DNA of 64,000 nucleotides, taken from positions 11,101,818-11,165,817 of the forward strand of contig OZ037772.1 in assembly GCA_964035545.1 (NCBI GenBank), written 5' to 3'. The stretch is from Bugula neritina. Its lineage: Eukaryota > Bryozoa > Gymnolaemata > Cheilostomatida > Bugulidae. The position numbers and the translations under genes were made by a program. Below are positions 13,176-27,400 of the stretch, piece after piece. Each line of letters starts with the position of its first letter. Within the stretch, counting starts at the first letter, position 1. The notes beneath the pieces were generated by a model. The model was not told the origin of the DNA and ran no database searches. It worked only from the letters and a program-made list of their open reading frames with translations.

Positions 13176-13220
13176 AGTCATGAACCTATTATCAAGTGAG
13201 CTGCGCCAACTTGTGTCTGT

Positions 13221-16200
13221 TTAATAGAAGGCACAGGGACAGCAGCAGGGGAAGCAGCAGCAGAGGTACGACAGGCAGCATCTTCCTTCAGAGTCTTTCC
13301 CAGTCTTCTCATACAGATCTCTACAAGCAATGAGTATATTGTATATTATATAGAGAAGGTTCTGAAGAGGTCATGTGACTAAGTCAAGGTTAGGTTTCAG
13401 ACTAAAATAAATCACTTTTGCTCAGATCATGATGATTATAGCTCTAAAGGAAAGCTTGTTATTTAGTTACGCATATTTAGGTTGGGGGGTTAGTTTAGGT
13501 GCCCCTCACTTCTGACCTGTTTTGTTGAAGACTTGCGCCACTGGTTGCTGCGTTGTTGTTGAACTGTCTGTACCGACCAGCTTTACATGAAGAGCACCTG
13601 TCATGCCCTGTCAATAATATTACTAGTATATGTGTAGTATTGTATTTAGTATATGTGTAGTATTGTAGCTAGCGCCTATATATGGCAACATAGCTTAAAA
13701 GAATTTCTAGATAGATGTGAATAGTAGAAAATATGATTTTACTCTCCAATAATATTTATTTTATACTAAGTGATTAAAAGCTACAAATATTTCTCATCAA
13801 TTTAGCTACAGCATCAGTTTATTTTGCAGCAATATCATTGCAATTGTAATGAAATTTGTTTCACAATAAAAGCAACTGCATATAGCAATATGGAGGTTAG
13901 GTTTTAGAATAAACTTAAATTAGTAAAAGTGTTACTATTATTAAATCTGCGTTTCCAATTATTTTTAGTTTGAACATTGACATTTCCTTTATTTTTGATA
14001 TCACATCTATTATTCCTACATTTCTACACTTTACACCAAAAAATAATCAAAAATAAGTAATTAAAATGAATTGATTCAAACCTGTATGATGCTTTTTTTT
14101 CTTTCTAGAAGATTCTTTCCCATTGGAGTGAGAACTACATGTCTGTGCAAACAAGCTGACAGACTTCCTGTTCTGTTCCTGGCAGCATTGCTGACGGCAG
14201 CGTTTAACTGGTCGATAATTATTACAGACATGTGGATCCTTCTGAACGCTTTCTGCTTCTTCCATGTCCGACAAATCATTTAGCTGACTGTAACCATGGC
14301 TACAACAGTCACCTGTCAGATGCTGAGAAGTGTGTTACGTAAGTCAAGCATATAAATATATTGTGAAGTAGTTAGAACAACTGAATGAGTAGAGCATGTA
14401 ACTCTATGACAAAACCTGATCCAAGACAAATATTTGAACTCATGTTTTGTGCAGAAATGTATTGAATTTTAATTGTTAGCAACAGTATAAATATTACAGC
14501 AATTACACTAGTGTAATATTAACTGATCATTTTTTGTGATAATCCTTATTTTGGAATAAATATGCTGTTTCGTATTAACAAATGCTATTATGTAATCATC
14601 TATAATTATATATTTTAATTTAATTGAACTGGTACTATTCAAGAAAATACATGCATTTATTCCATAATTCCTTCTGTAACACAATGTTTTAGTTATCTTA
14701 AAATGCATCTAAATCTAAATTCGAATTTCATTTTATATTTTTGTGTGAGAAGCATACTACTTTCACAACCAAGTGGCACACCTAGTAAATAGTTTATTAT
14801 ACTTTGACCTATCACCAATACAAGCCTAATGAGAATGACTAGAAACAGTGAGTTTGAATTTACCAACTTTTTACAACACAGTATTGATCTGTACTTTCTC
14901 CTTGTTCTACTTTGCTTCAAACTATTTTCACAGACATTAGACTGTTGATGCGCATCACAACTTAGACGGTTTCCTGGATCATGCTCTTTAAGATGGCGGC
15001 CATGATGTTTGTGTCGGCCATGATACTTGTATGACTTCTGTTGGCGACAGCATCTTTGCTGTCTCTGATGATTAGGTGAGTCACACCAACAGTCATTTGA
15101 GTCAGTATCGAGTTGTAACGCTCTTCTGCCACTACTGTTGTTGGAATAGTTCCGTCCGTTCTTATTCCGACAGTTCTTATTCCGACTTTTCCTGTGGTTA
15201 TCGTTAGAGTTTCTGTCGTACATGGAGTTGTAATGCGCTAGCTCAGTTGATTGCTGCAAGAGTAGTGATTATATTAATATTCTGATGATATTAAATCGTA
15301 AATTGAAACTTAAACTCAACAAAGTAGTAGTGAATTGAAAATAGTCTTATCAACTGAAGATTTATAGCAAACTACAAAAGCTGAAAATAGTCATGTAGCA
15401 TCTTTTAGTTTATTGTTATGGATTGCCTGTGAATTAGAGAAAGAAAAAGCAATAGACTCTAAATAATCAATTAAAAATAAGAAATACTTAAAAACAATAA
15501 ATAAGAAACAATTAAGAGATAAATTAGAAGTTAATAAAAACTGATGGAACACAGTGAGAAACAAATAGCATGCTTACTGATTCAATAGAGTTGTAGGAGC
15601 TCTCTTCTAAAAGACATGATAACTGTAAGTGTGAACACATGGCAGAAAAACAGTCATAGTTAATAAATGACTGTTTCCATGCTGCATAATGCATATGTAT
15701 TTGTTTCCATGTTGCGCACAAAACTCACCAAAACCTGGACGGACTAAATGCATTTTATTGTGTACCATAAAGACGTTAGTTAGATCTGGTTTACTGCTAG
15801 AATATAACAATTCGTTACATAATTTACAGACCATCAACGTCTTGTGACAGAACTTCCTCTTCCTCCCCGCTGTCTACACATCCCTGGCAGCATTTACGGC
15901 AGAACAAGCAGACGTCAACTCCACATGCACAGGCAAGGCACAGGAACACACTGGAAATATATATGTGTGTGTGCATGTGTGTGCGTGTGTGTGTGTGTGT
16001 AGCAGCTAGAACACTATTATTGCATACTTATAACACCTACAGCCACTGCAATGTTATGGTATAGCAGCTACAAGGTTTATAATGTTACTGTATGTTAAAG
16101 TATATTATTTAAAACTATGAAATTCAATATAGCATTTAAAGGATTGCTCTATCTTGTCTAATAAATGGCCATTTAAGTCAAACACACATAATATTGTGTT

Positions 16201-17171
16201 TTTCTAAGCATGCATTGACAAAAAGCATTTGACCAAAGGTAGAAAAAATTAGTTGAAGTTGAGGGTGTAGATTGGTAACAGCCAAAACGCCGATTTTGAA
16301 ATGAGCTGGGAACTGTGACGTAACAGCGCCAGCATTCCTGCTGGTCACGTGACTATACAAATGAATAACTATAGAAATATGACTGTGAGATGTGATCTTT
16401 CAGCTCGTAATTTGTATATTTATAGAAGTGCAAATGTGAATTATCTCAATTTATAGTTTTTTGACATTTTAAATAACATGTATGTAATAACATTAGGCCA
16501 TATTTTGCTTGTAACCATTAGAAAAAAGCATTGCAAAAACATGCGTTCTTTAGGATGAATGCCTGCGATCGATCTAAACTAGGTCAGATTGTGCAATATT
16601 ACGGGCACACCAAAGCTGACCTATATAGCGCACTGTAACTGCTTGAACGTTATTGGTTGATATTGTGCTCAGCAACCTTGAATACTAGCGTTATAGTTAG
16701 CACGTGCAGCATAGTTACTGGCGTTCACACGTCACGTATTAGGCTATTCTTTTTCATGGCTGAAAATTTTACCGCCCTCAAAATTGGAATTTTAAAAAGC
16801 TGTTTTCTAGGCACATATCCCTTTGCAAAGTCACAATTGTTTGCATACACATTAAATTATAGTTCATAATTATAATGTGATTGTAATAAACTAAGATTGA
16901 GCAATCCTTTAAGGCTTTAATTTATTACCATAAAGTCATATAATATGTAAACATCATATTAGTGCATACAGTTATACCTTGCAATTATCACAACAATTCC
17001 AACTCCACCAATAGCAAAGGCAAACCAGAATATGTCATCATTTTCTTCAGTGATGTGTTTATCAGCCACTTCATCAAGTACACCTTCGTCAGGTGTGTCT
17101 TCGTGCACTACGCAACTACATCCTGGAATAATCAAAATGGCGTACAAGAAGGTGAAATACCTCAAAGGCAT
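13221..17171 (-). CDS. Cys-rich single-pass membrane protein, 7 exons, complete, unknown family
   Basis: Exons in transcript order: 16978-17171, 15832-15950, 15578-15606, 14864-15253, 14082-14283, 13517-13607, 13221-13320. Phases close to 374 codons plus TAA. The protein opens with a signal peptide (MPLRYFTFLYAILIIPGCSC) and a short acidic ectodomain (about residues 23-47). A membrane helix FWFAFAIGGVGIVVIIA follows at about 48 and continues into a Cys cluster (CLACACGVDVCLFCRKCC). Next comes a long polar region rich in Asn, Arg, Lys, His and paired Cys. The protein ends with CCLSYLCCCFPCCCPCAFY. The juxtamembrane and terminal Cys clusters could be palmitoylated, holding both ends of the tail at the membrane; that is inference. 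The 29-base exon 3 was placed because it alone restores phase between exons 2 and 4. The donors at 15831 (GTCTGT) and 14081 (GTTTGA) are weak. I recognise no family. Confidence 0.68.
15962..16000. repeat. (GT)n microsatellite
   Basis: Short TG tract directly upstream (minus strand) of the exon at 15832-15950. Confidence 0.85.
16140..16908. mobile_element. piggyBac-type MITE with TTAA target duplication
   Basis: The 769-bp element is flanked by TTAA at 16136-16139 and 16909-16912. Its ends are inverted: AGGATTGCTCTATCTTGTCT on the left matches AGGATTGCTCAATCTTAGTT read from the right. Weaker inverted similarity continues inward (for example the cgattttgaaatgagc and caattttgagggc regions). No transposase frame is present, so it is non-autonomous. 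TTAA duplication is the hallmark of the piggyBac superfamily. It sits in intron 1 of the Cys-rich gene. Confidence 0.82.
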
Positions 17172-18473
17172 TCTACTAAATGTATATTGGGTCTTATAAT
17201 CGGTCCGGTGTGTAGGTTAAACGAATGTGGAATAAAGTTTGTGTTAGACGCAATGATAATAAATTGTTGCGAATTTTATAATGCTAGGTAGTAACAATGC
17301 ACAATCCTAATATCAGTTTTAATTGTGCTACAATCAAGCAAAATATTTTCTTTTGATGTCATTCCTATTTGCAAATTTGCTATCCTTTTTTAAGAAAGTT
17401 CACTGCTATAGTATCTGGAGGTAAAATAACTTAAAATAACGGCCCAAAAACGTATTAATACAATGGATTTTTCAATTGCTGGGTTGAGAAATCATGTAAC
17501 TAAAAATAGTACTTATTTCTGTTTGAAGTTTGTACTGAAAAATATTAAAAAGGTTTTATACAAAATCTTTTACAGACTGAGCCCTAACATTCATCTCTTT
17601 TTTCTTCATTAATCCAGATTTTACTTGGTATAAATTTAAACTATGTAGCCATATAAGTGGGAGCCCAGCAAGTGTAGCAAGTTCAGTAACCAGTCACCTA
17701 AACACATGTTATACATAGTAGAATGGTAGTGTGTGTCTTTAGATGATTATTAGAAGCTCTACAACTGATATGTTACTTCATATAAGACTTTTTACGTATT
17801 GCATAACTAAATTGGCAGTAATATGACTTGATATCACATTCATGGGGGAATATATAATGCTAGTATATAAGATATTCAAACTGAGTATGTATGAACCATG
17901 AAAGTAGCAGTAATACAGAATATAAAATTTGTCAATATTTATATTATTAACGAATTTTGCACATGAGCAAATATTGTAAAATATAGGATTAACATATGAC
18001 AGAAAACTTTACAAAAAAGCGTTATGTTTAAAAGCTAAAATGCTTTAAAAGCTGAGTAGTGAATATATAGCTTATACACATCTTCCTTTTTGTTACCTAA
18101 CTGTTTTCAACTTTTTGATATACAATGTAAGCCACAGTGCTTATTTAGTAAATTGATGTTTATATAGTTATATCGGTTGTATCATGTATGCTATTTAAAG
18201 AAATTTGAGACGTAAGTAGTAGGTGCAACATTGTAAGTTTTAGTAAGTTATCAGGTAGCAGAATACCAAAGTTAAAGTCAACAGCATCTTACCTAGTAAC
18301 TAACACATATGGTGTTTTATCGTATCCAACAGAGTTTTCCTAATAATTCGCTTTGTTACATGCAGAACTAAAACTTTTAATTAAAACACTTAAATATAAT
18401 TAAAATATTTCAACAATCTAAGAAGATTGAATTGTTTTTATTCAAATGTTACAGTGAGTGTGCGAGTAAAACC
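17172..18473. other. Divergent intergenic region
   Basis: AT-rich DNA between the start of the Cys-rich gene (-) and the first exon of the coiled-coil gene (+). No gene or convincing promoter motif is seen. It is expected to hold both promoters. Confidence 0.5.
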
Positions 18474-21400
18474 ATGTTTGAAAAAATGGCAAAATCAAGG
18501 TTGAAAAGAAGTGAGTATACCTAGTCTATGATAATATTGCTGTAGAGCCGTGTGTCTAATTCAAATGTGTCCATAGAGTTTCAATACAGACAACCTTCCA
18601 TAAATGATATAAAAAGTAGAACATTGAAATGCTTAAAATGACAGTCAAGCAGCATGGTGAATTATTAATCATGCAGACACTGTATACTAATTAAAAACGA
18701 AGTCAACACTCAACTTGGTTCGACTTGAGCCAATTCGAAATCGTAGCTGCTCAACCAATCACAGCATCTTTTACTGATGTAAGCAAATTGGTTATTGGCG
18801 TAGTCTTAAAGATTGAATTATACCCAATCAAAACTCCACCCATCAGAGTTGCCATCAACCAAATAAGACATGGACTCAACTGAAAAAGAGTGTCAATGTA
18901 TGATAGTTTTTGTAGCTCAATGCTCATCAAAATATACATGCAATCATCTTTAAAAATTGTATTTTTTGTCACCTTGATAGGGAAATTTAAGTCTATACTA
19001 GATGTACTGACATTAAATAATGTAGTGCACCATGTATTGCACCTGCTTTACAAACAAGGAATAAAATGTACATCCGGATAATTTATAATATGCGTTTTGT
19101 AGTCACTGCAAAGCATACTTTAATTTTATGTTATTATTTACTAGAGAACCAAGAAAGTTTAAGAGTTGCAAAGAAGTTGAGGCAGAACCCAGGGTTGTAC
19201 AGCTACAATGCTATAGACGTATTTGACGATACTCTGTATCGAGGGTGAGTTTGAGCTCGTAAGTCCAGTTTAATTCAACTCAAATGTGTGGGTGTGTCAG
19301 TATCTTACAGTAACTTAGCTTGAGTCCTGAATAAATATTCTATAGTTCTATACAACACATAGGATCAGTATGTGGTCTAAAGGCTAGAGCACAGGCAATT
19401 GGTAAACAAAGTCAGTGGTTCGATTCCCAGTAAAGGATATTGGTGATGTTAGTAAAGGCATTTAGTCATAATTACTTTTCTGTCACAATAGTGAAAAATC
19501 CCTCAACTTACAAAAAACGCTTTTCCATTAGAGATTTTTACGGGTGACTATCAAGTAAAATCAATCAAAGTAAACTTTGGTTTTGTCGTTTTCTAAAAGT
19601 AGACAAAATAATAAACACGAAGGCAGTTAAAATAATTGCAGCAAACTTTGATTTTGTTGTTGCAAATAATACTAAGTATTTATTTATCAAATATGTATAT
19701 TAAAGCCACATGCTCTTGTATAGCAAAATAGGGTGCATATATAGAAATTATAATTGATATTCAAGAGTATAATATAACTCCTGACTACAGTATGTTGTGA
19801 AATAATAATTATACTAAACAAATCTCACTATAGTTCTATAAAGCTTTAGTACTAGAGACATAACATAGGAGTTGTGTTACCTTGGCAACTATAGCATACA
19901 AGTGCTATAGTTGCCAATTTTAATTATATAGCAAATAGAAAATTTCTAAGTGTCACAATAGTAAATATAGCATGTAGGCCTTATAGGGTTTTAGCAAGCT
20001 ATATATATATTATATATGGGCTTATATAGCAAGCTAAATAAGTATAGCACACATATGAGTTATAGAAAGCTATATATACATATAACTTATCTTAGCTATA
20101 GGAAATAATATACTTTACAAAGTTGGCCTAGCGCAAATCGTACTGATTCTAAGTACGAATGCCCACAGAGTGTATACAAAAGTTCACCCACCTTACCCAT
20201 AGTTCATTGCTTCTTTAATCTTGCCAATCAGTCCTGCTGTGACCTTACAATTTATATCCTGCCAGTGGTGGATTTCATAACCTTATAGTTTATGCATATA
20301 ATGCAAGTGGTGGATTCATTTGTTATTATTATAGAACTTTGTCTGTGAGCTAGCAAATAAATCATTATTGATTAGTTTTGTATGGGCTGTGTTGAGGTCA
20401 AAACCTTACGGTTGTCAGAACTTTCGTATAAAAAGTTCAATATTTAAAATTAAATTAATTTATATTACGGTTTTACAGAAATTTCTAGACAAGGTATAGT
20501 TAAAGCTAAAAGCAGCATTTTGCACTTGACCCAGTTGCTCTGATAATTGTAGAAAAGGGCTTACTGTTATCGAATAATATATTATAAGTATAGATAATAT
20601 AGTATAGGTGTAATTTAGCTATTTAATGATATAAATAACTTCATTGCTCATAGCAAACTTCATTTTCTATGTGCTATATCTGCATTAGTATTGCAAAATT
20701 AGTATTAACTTGCTTGATTATTTAAAAGTTTTTAACCATTTTTAGTCTATTGATACTTTTAAAAATATAGTGTGTTTATGTCATAGCTTTATTGCTAATA
20801 CAAATCTTACGGTAAAAGTAAGCTTAAGATGTCTTTTTGTTTTTTTGTAGCCCAAAATATGCTTTAGGGTTTCAATTTCTTATCGGTTTTAATTTGTTTT
20901 AAGTTTCCACTTTGAATCCATATGTTAGTTCTTCATGTCTGTACATGAGGAAACTTAGTTTTCTTGAATGATATAATTTGAAGAAAACCTTAAAGCAAAT
21001 GATTAACTACACACCACTCGAAGAATCAGTATGCATAACTTAAAAATCTCCAATAGTTTCAACATTTGCATTGGTTAATGCATAATCTTTAGAGCAATGT
21101 AAATACTTTTGAAAGTTGAATGAGTGTTGTGCAAATACTGGAGAGTTTATTTGAGTTCAGATAATTTAATATATTTTAATTCAGAAGATTAAATAGATAC
21201 TTTAGCGGTTTGCTATGATTAAAGAGTGCACTGGAACTAAAAATGTTTAATGTTATTAAAAATCTGTCAGTTCATTATGAAAAAATAAGTTAACCAATTG
21301 GATGTTGGTATAGCCAATCAACTTAACAACAAAATGTTTTTAGAAAGATTTTTACTAATTAAACAGCAATTAATTAAGGTGATATATGTATATATCATTA

Positions 21401-24400
21401 AAACTTTTAAAATAAGTACATTTTATATTAGTTTCATATAGATTGTCATAGAAAAACAAAATCTTAGCCAATCTCAGTCATCTACATTATGCATAAAAAT
21501 GAAAGCATTTTCTTTAAAGCATAGACCAACATTGTGAATGTCTAAGAATTTATGCTGTGTAATGAAGCAAAACAAATCAGGACAAACTTTGCCAATAGTC
21601 AAGTTCCTGGTCATCAATTACCCACCAAGGGAAAAAATCAATATATTATTATTGTATATTAGACATCAACCTATACCTGCACTCAATAACACCGTAATCT
21701 ATTGGAATGCACAGGTTAAGCATGCTTGCATGTTCAACAGCATAATAGCATTCCTTTCCAGTTACAAAACTAAAAATATAATTGAATATGGCCACAATAG
21801 ATCCAACTATTATGTTCAAGAGACTAAGGCATAAAAATGTACAGCCAAAAAAATCAACATAAATATTTGTGTAATTTAGGTGAGGGTTATTCGAATGAGT
21901 TAGGGGGGTTCTAGCTCCGCTCCTTGACAATGCATGTGTTCCGTATGATTATACCTCAGGGTCTCATCATCAGAGTAATGCTGTTGAATTAGCATTCTCA
22001 ACATTGCGAGTAAATATTGTAACAAACTCGCTCCGCAAATAACAGTCAGGCATTTCAGTGACGATGAAGCATCTATCTTCAGTACCTGACAGAAAAACAT
22101 TTTGCTATTGCGTGAAAATTTGGGAATGAAGAAATTTCTTTGAAAAAAATCTATACCATCTTCATCACGGGTGAGTAAAAGTTAGCCAGATATGAGTCCT
22201 AAATATTTTTTAAAAAGTAGTATATAAGTTATATAATAAATAAAATCATGTGTAGATTGTGAATGGATGAGAATTTTTCTCAGCTACAGCCATTTGAATA
22301 GAATACTTGTTAATTTAGTGAATCATAATTAATAATTTCATGCTTTTAATAAATAAAAGGAAAAAATGCACGAGTTACTATAAAAATAAACTCTTGAAGT
22401 AAGTAAATAAATGTATGTGGTGTATTCAGTATTATAATTCAAAATAATAACATAACATTTCCCTATAGAAGAAACTATATTCTATTAAAATATAAGAATA
22501 ACATTTATTTTAGACAGCCTAGACAAATCTGAGAAGGAAATGTTTGATTCAATTGAAGACACGACACAATACCTCATGTTGGGTGACAAGCAGGATGATC
22601 AGCGTGAAACAGACAGAGATAATGAAGAGGTCATGGGTTTACCACACTACTTTGTATTTGTGAAAACTTTTTGAGGTCAAGTGAATTGAGGTCTAATTGA
22701 TTAGGTGAATCATTATGATCAGCACTAGTAATATATGCCATAGACAGCAAATGAGAAATTATTAGCTTGCAATTTTTAAAGCAATACTATTTTTAATGCA
22801 AGATTTGCAAAACTAGAATCAGTGTACATTTAAAAATAATTCTATTCTTTTCAGTAGTTATTATTTTATGATTTTGCAACCATAAAAAAGTGTTTGTAAG
22901 CATTTGCTGATTTCCAAATATAAATATTTTGTTTTTCCTTAATATTGCTAGAGAAAGGAAACTGGAAAGCCTTATAATCCAAATAATTTCAACGTTTAAT
23001 AATTTTAGAGTTGCCTCCTTTTATGGTGCATACATAATAATATAATGGTTATGTTTTCAGGAACTTCAAGAAAAAAGAAAGAAAATAATACAGAGTTTAT
23101 TGCAGAAGTTTGATTTAGAGGAATGTATGACAACGTACCGCAGTTTGTATAGCACAGAACACAGATATGATCCTAAAGATCTCAGTCTAGAAAGGTTAGC
23201 AAGAGTTCCCACTCACATATGCAGGCCTGTATGACTATGTACCGTACCCACATGTGCGGCTTAGTTTCCCATAAACTAATGTCATCTTAAACAACTTCTA
23301 AATTGTAATGCAGTAAAGAATATAATGCCATTGTAAAACTTATAAATGTGTGTTCTTTTTGCATTGCATACTCTAATTTCTGTATATCAAACTTAATAAA
23401 TGCATTTTGCATCTCAATACAATTGCAGAAAATTTTCATAGATAACTTTTTTAATTGTGCTTGCGGATGTTGTTTTGGGGTAAAAGTTAAAAATCTTGCA
23501 TAACTTCTTCTGCAAGATTTATCTAGAACACAGGTTTTTTCAAAATCTTCTGTATATATCCTTAAGTATTATACTGTACAGTTATGGGGCTTACTAAAAA
23601 ACACTCTCTCTTTCAATTGGGCTAATAGCAGCACCTCTAAACACATTCTTGAGAGTTTCTGCTTAAAGAACAGCCCTTCCTGACATAATCAATTGTCGTG
23701 CCAGTATTGCATCCTTGACCTAGTACACTCCAGGTCATCACTGTAACCATTAGACCACTGCTGCCTCATAGCATGTAGATAGTAGAGTGGGGTGTCAAAG
23801 TGTTGTGAAATGCTTTTATCAGTTTGTTTTGAAAAGTTCAGAGTTATTGGTAGTGAGAATACTGTTGTATTCAAATATTGAAATAAAGCGGAAGCCCATA
23901 TTTCTGTTTGAACACCAGGAGCAAAAGCTAATTATAGTTAATATTTTTAAAATAAACAAAAATTAAAATATCACTCTAAAATTGTCTGCTATAATTAATA
24001 ATAATGTATGCCTCGTTTAAAAGTTGAATAGAGTGTTCTGTGTGTTAGTGCCTCTTTACTGATAGTGTTCTATTTTCTAACCATTTCATTTATCTATGTA
24101 CATTAATTGTAAAGTTGCGCAAAACTATATCTATATTTAAATTGAAACCTTTACAAGCATGAAACACTAATAGCCACTAATTCCCAAATGCCCAGTTTAG
24201 ATTGTAGTTGCTTTGCCAACAATAGAACACCTAGTTACACAGGTGGAGATACCACCTAGTTACACAGGTGGAGATAACACCCAATCACACAGGTGAAGAT
24301 AACACTTAGTTACACAGGTGGAGATAACACCTAGTTACACAGGTGGAGATAACAACTAACAGTTTCTTGTTCATTCCTATGAATAGATGAGTCAGCAAAT

Positions 24401-27400
24401 TGATATTCAATTGTTCAAAATATCAGTGAAGTTGATAATAGGCATTAGTAGTTTGGAGTTATAAGTGATTGAAAGAATACAATGTTTGTTATTATATAAA
24501 TTTAATTAAATTTTTTGAACAGGCTATTTGATTTTGGAAATATCTTTAGTTCATTTTAGTTTATGTAACACTTTAATTATAGCTCTTATTAGTTTTCTAG
24601 CATTGATGAAATCAATCAGGCAAACAACTCTAAGCAATAATAGAAATAAAATACCATAGTGATAATTAATAACCTTTTATTATATTGAAAAAATTAGCAA
24701 TTTAATTTTAAAGTTTTCTTTAAAAAATGGCAGTGTGTATTGTCAACTACTTATCAAACTATCAGTAACTAATACTTTGACATTACGTCAGAAATATTGC
24801 AGTTCATAATTGCATTTAAGTACAAGATTGTGTGATTAAAAGCATTAGAGTAATATTTACCTAGCAGATGATAAGGGAATACAGTTGCTAATGCAAGTAG
24901 CCTAAGGTTTATATATATTACCATTACAGTGCTATAAGTTACTGTCAGCAAACAAATATGTAGCAGCATAGATAATATTAGTAGAGTACTAGTAGTACAG
25001 GCTGTCATATGTTCAGGTATACAGGTGTGTTTTAGTCTTTGGTTTACTCTATATATTATACTATATTAGTTATATTATATTTTGCTTGTTATATGTTACT
25101 ACATTATATTATTGCATTGTTATAATTTGCTTAGTGCATACTGCTATACTAGGTTTATTATATTATATTAATCATGGGTATTATATTACTATATTTTGCC
25201 TATTATATATTATTATGGTATGCTTATTACATTATGCTTAAATTGTGTTAAGATTGTATAATAATTATTATATTCTGTTTATCTTATCGCATAAAGCTAT
25301 GTTTAATATATTTTTGTATTTTGTTTATCGTATATCATCATACTACGTGTATTATATTATAATATTTTTATATTATTAACTCAAATTTGCTTATTAAAGC
25401 TTATTTAAAGCACAATCTCATTAATATAAGTTTAGAAAACTAAAAAGCTGCGTTGGTGGAACTGGAACTCCATTTGTAACCATGGTAACGATAGTAGCTA
25501 ATTGTAACTATGGTAACAAGTCATGTAGCTATAGTAACCAGTGTCAGCCATGATGAATGGCTGTTACTATGGTATCAGTGGTAACTATAGCCAAAAATAG
25601 TAACTATGTCAAGAAGTAGTAACTATGGCAACAAGTGATAACTATGGCAACAGGTGGTAGCTATGGTAAATAGTTCTATGCATTAGAAGCTGATATTAAT
25701 TTTTCATGATGCTGAACAGTGCGAATGTCATTTAAAAGAACTGATTTATACTGCATTGTGTATTATTCCTCTGCCTTAATGTTCAGTAAGAGGAGGTCAC
25801 TCTTTGTTCTTGTGAAGACTGAATACAGTGAAAAATCAATACCTTGTGTTTCATGTTACATAACTAATCAATCACTTAGGTAATTTATTGTGAAAGATGA
25901 ACAAATTGATATTAGTCGTCTGACTATGCGGATTTTATGTCACATCTTTGATTAAGAGTTTGGTATGTATTTAGAGCTCAGGCTAAGCAAAGTCATTGAG
26001 TGTATTGAATAGTCCAAATCTACCCATTAGTAGTCAAGGCACAAACATTGGTGTTGGAAGACAATCTGGCTTTCATTTCTGAGGTGGATCTCGCCCAACA
26101 GATATACTAGTTCTGTACATGTGGGATGCTAGAGCATACTACTAGTGAAACACTTTGCGGGCTTGTGTCTACCCACCCTTAGTTTGTATGAGATCAGCGG
26201 ATATGTTGATGTCTGGAGGGTCAGAAGGGAAGGTGGCAGGTCCTTGCAAATGTATCACCTTGTTGACTATCACACCTAGTGAGAAGTAGGTTTATATTAC
26301 TATTACTAGCACCAGTACCTAGTGAGAAGTAGGTTTATATTACTATTACTAGTATCAGTACCTAGCGAAGAGTAGGTTTATATTAAATCACCAGCACCTA
26401 TATTTGGGAGAAAAGAATATTTATAACATTTTATACCTCAGGATTCACGTATAATAAAACTGTATTTTTATTTTGTTTATAACAAAACCAGTGGCAAACA
26501 ACAAGGTTTATATACTGTATTGCTCTCAGTCACTTATCTAATAAATTTCAGGGTCAATATATATAATTGAGAATTTACTATAAAGTTTACCCTGCAAATG
26601 GCCTTTCTATGTTTTGACAAACAACTTGGCATTTTTATCTAGTTTCTATACTTTGCTTGTTGTTATGACTGCTATTGAAATATTGTCAGATATTATGAGA
26701 AATTTTGATAGACTAAATAACTTTCTATATTCAGTTGTATGTTCCCATATAATTTTATGTTATGCTGTTATACAACATGCATATAATATAATATTAATAA
26801 AATTAAAACAACGTGTATACAATTTTATACTAAATAGGGTATGCTGTAATATAAAAATATTGCACAGAAAAAGCAGTAATAATATTACTGCCATAATGTG
26901 ATCAATGCAGCAACATGAAAATATTACAAAAAGAATGTGACCAGAGGAATATAATGCATGCGGTGTTGCAATATATAGTATTGTCATATAGAAAGTGTTA
27001 TAATATACTGTCGTTTTATTGTATAGAATGTGTTTATTTGTTTATCTAATAAATTATTAGCTTTGTTACTTGAATAAGCTGATAACATATTTTTGTCCTT
27101 TTCAATATGTCAGCTAACAACCTCTTCAGTCAAGTGCTGCTGTTTTAGTGAGATGTCGGGGTTAAAGGTCAAGTCACACCTGGAGTCACTGATGGGTACT
27201 GACGTTATAAAGTTGAATGACAGAGAATACATGATGTCACTGCAGAGTAAACTGATGAAGGAGTATGACACTGCCATGGACAAACAGGTGAGCTAGAGAA
27301 ACTTATGTAACAAAATGTTCTAGTTAGTAGATTTAATTAATACTTATTAACATTATGATATTATAATATTATATATTATATTATGTTATGTTATATTATG

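Larger units (their letters stand above)
10576..13220. other. Spacer between the NHL and Cys-rich genes
   Basis: Apart from the SINE copies, the (CA)n tract and the 28-bp minisatellite listed separately, I see no gene. The left part should hold the promoter of the minus-strand NHL gene, and the right part the 3' UTR of the Cys-rich gene. A minus-strand AATAAA at 12461-12466 could end that transcript. Confidence 0.5.

Noticed and set aside
12552-13181. A 209-codon minus-strand reading frame (and a 167-codon one in another frame)
   Set aside because: Both are products of the stop-free 28-bp minisatellite; the same peptide appears in all three frames, and there is no family match or start context.
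20197-20258. Joining all four minus-strand membrane exons into one complete protein
   Set aside because: The phases 2 to 0 do not match at two junctions, so a complete model would be invented; it is reported as partial.
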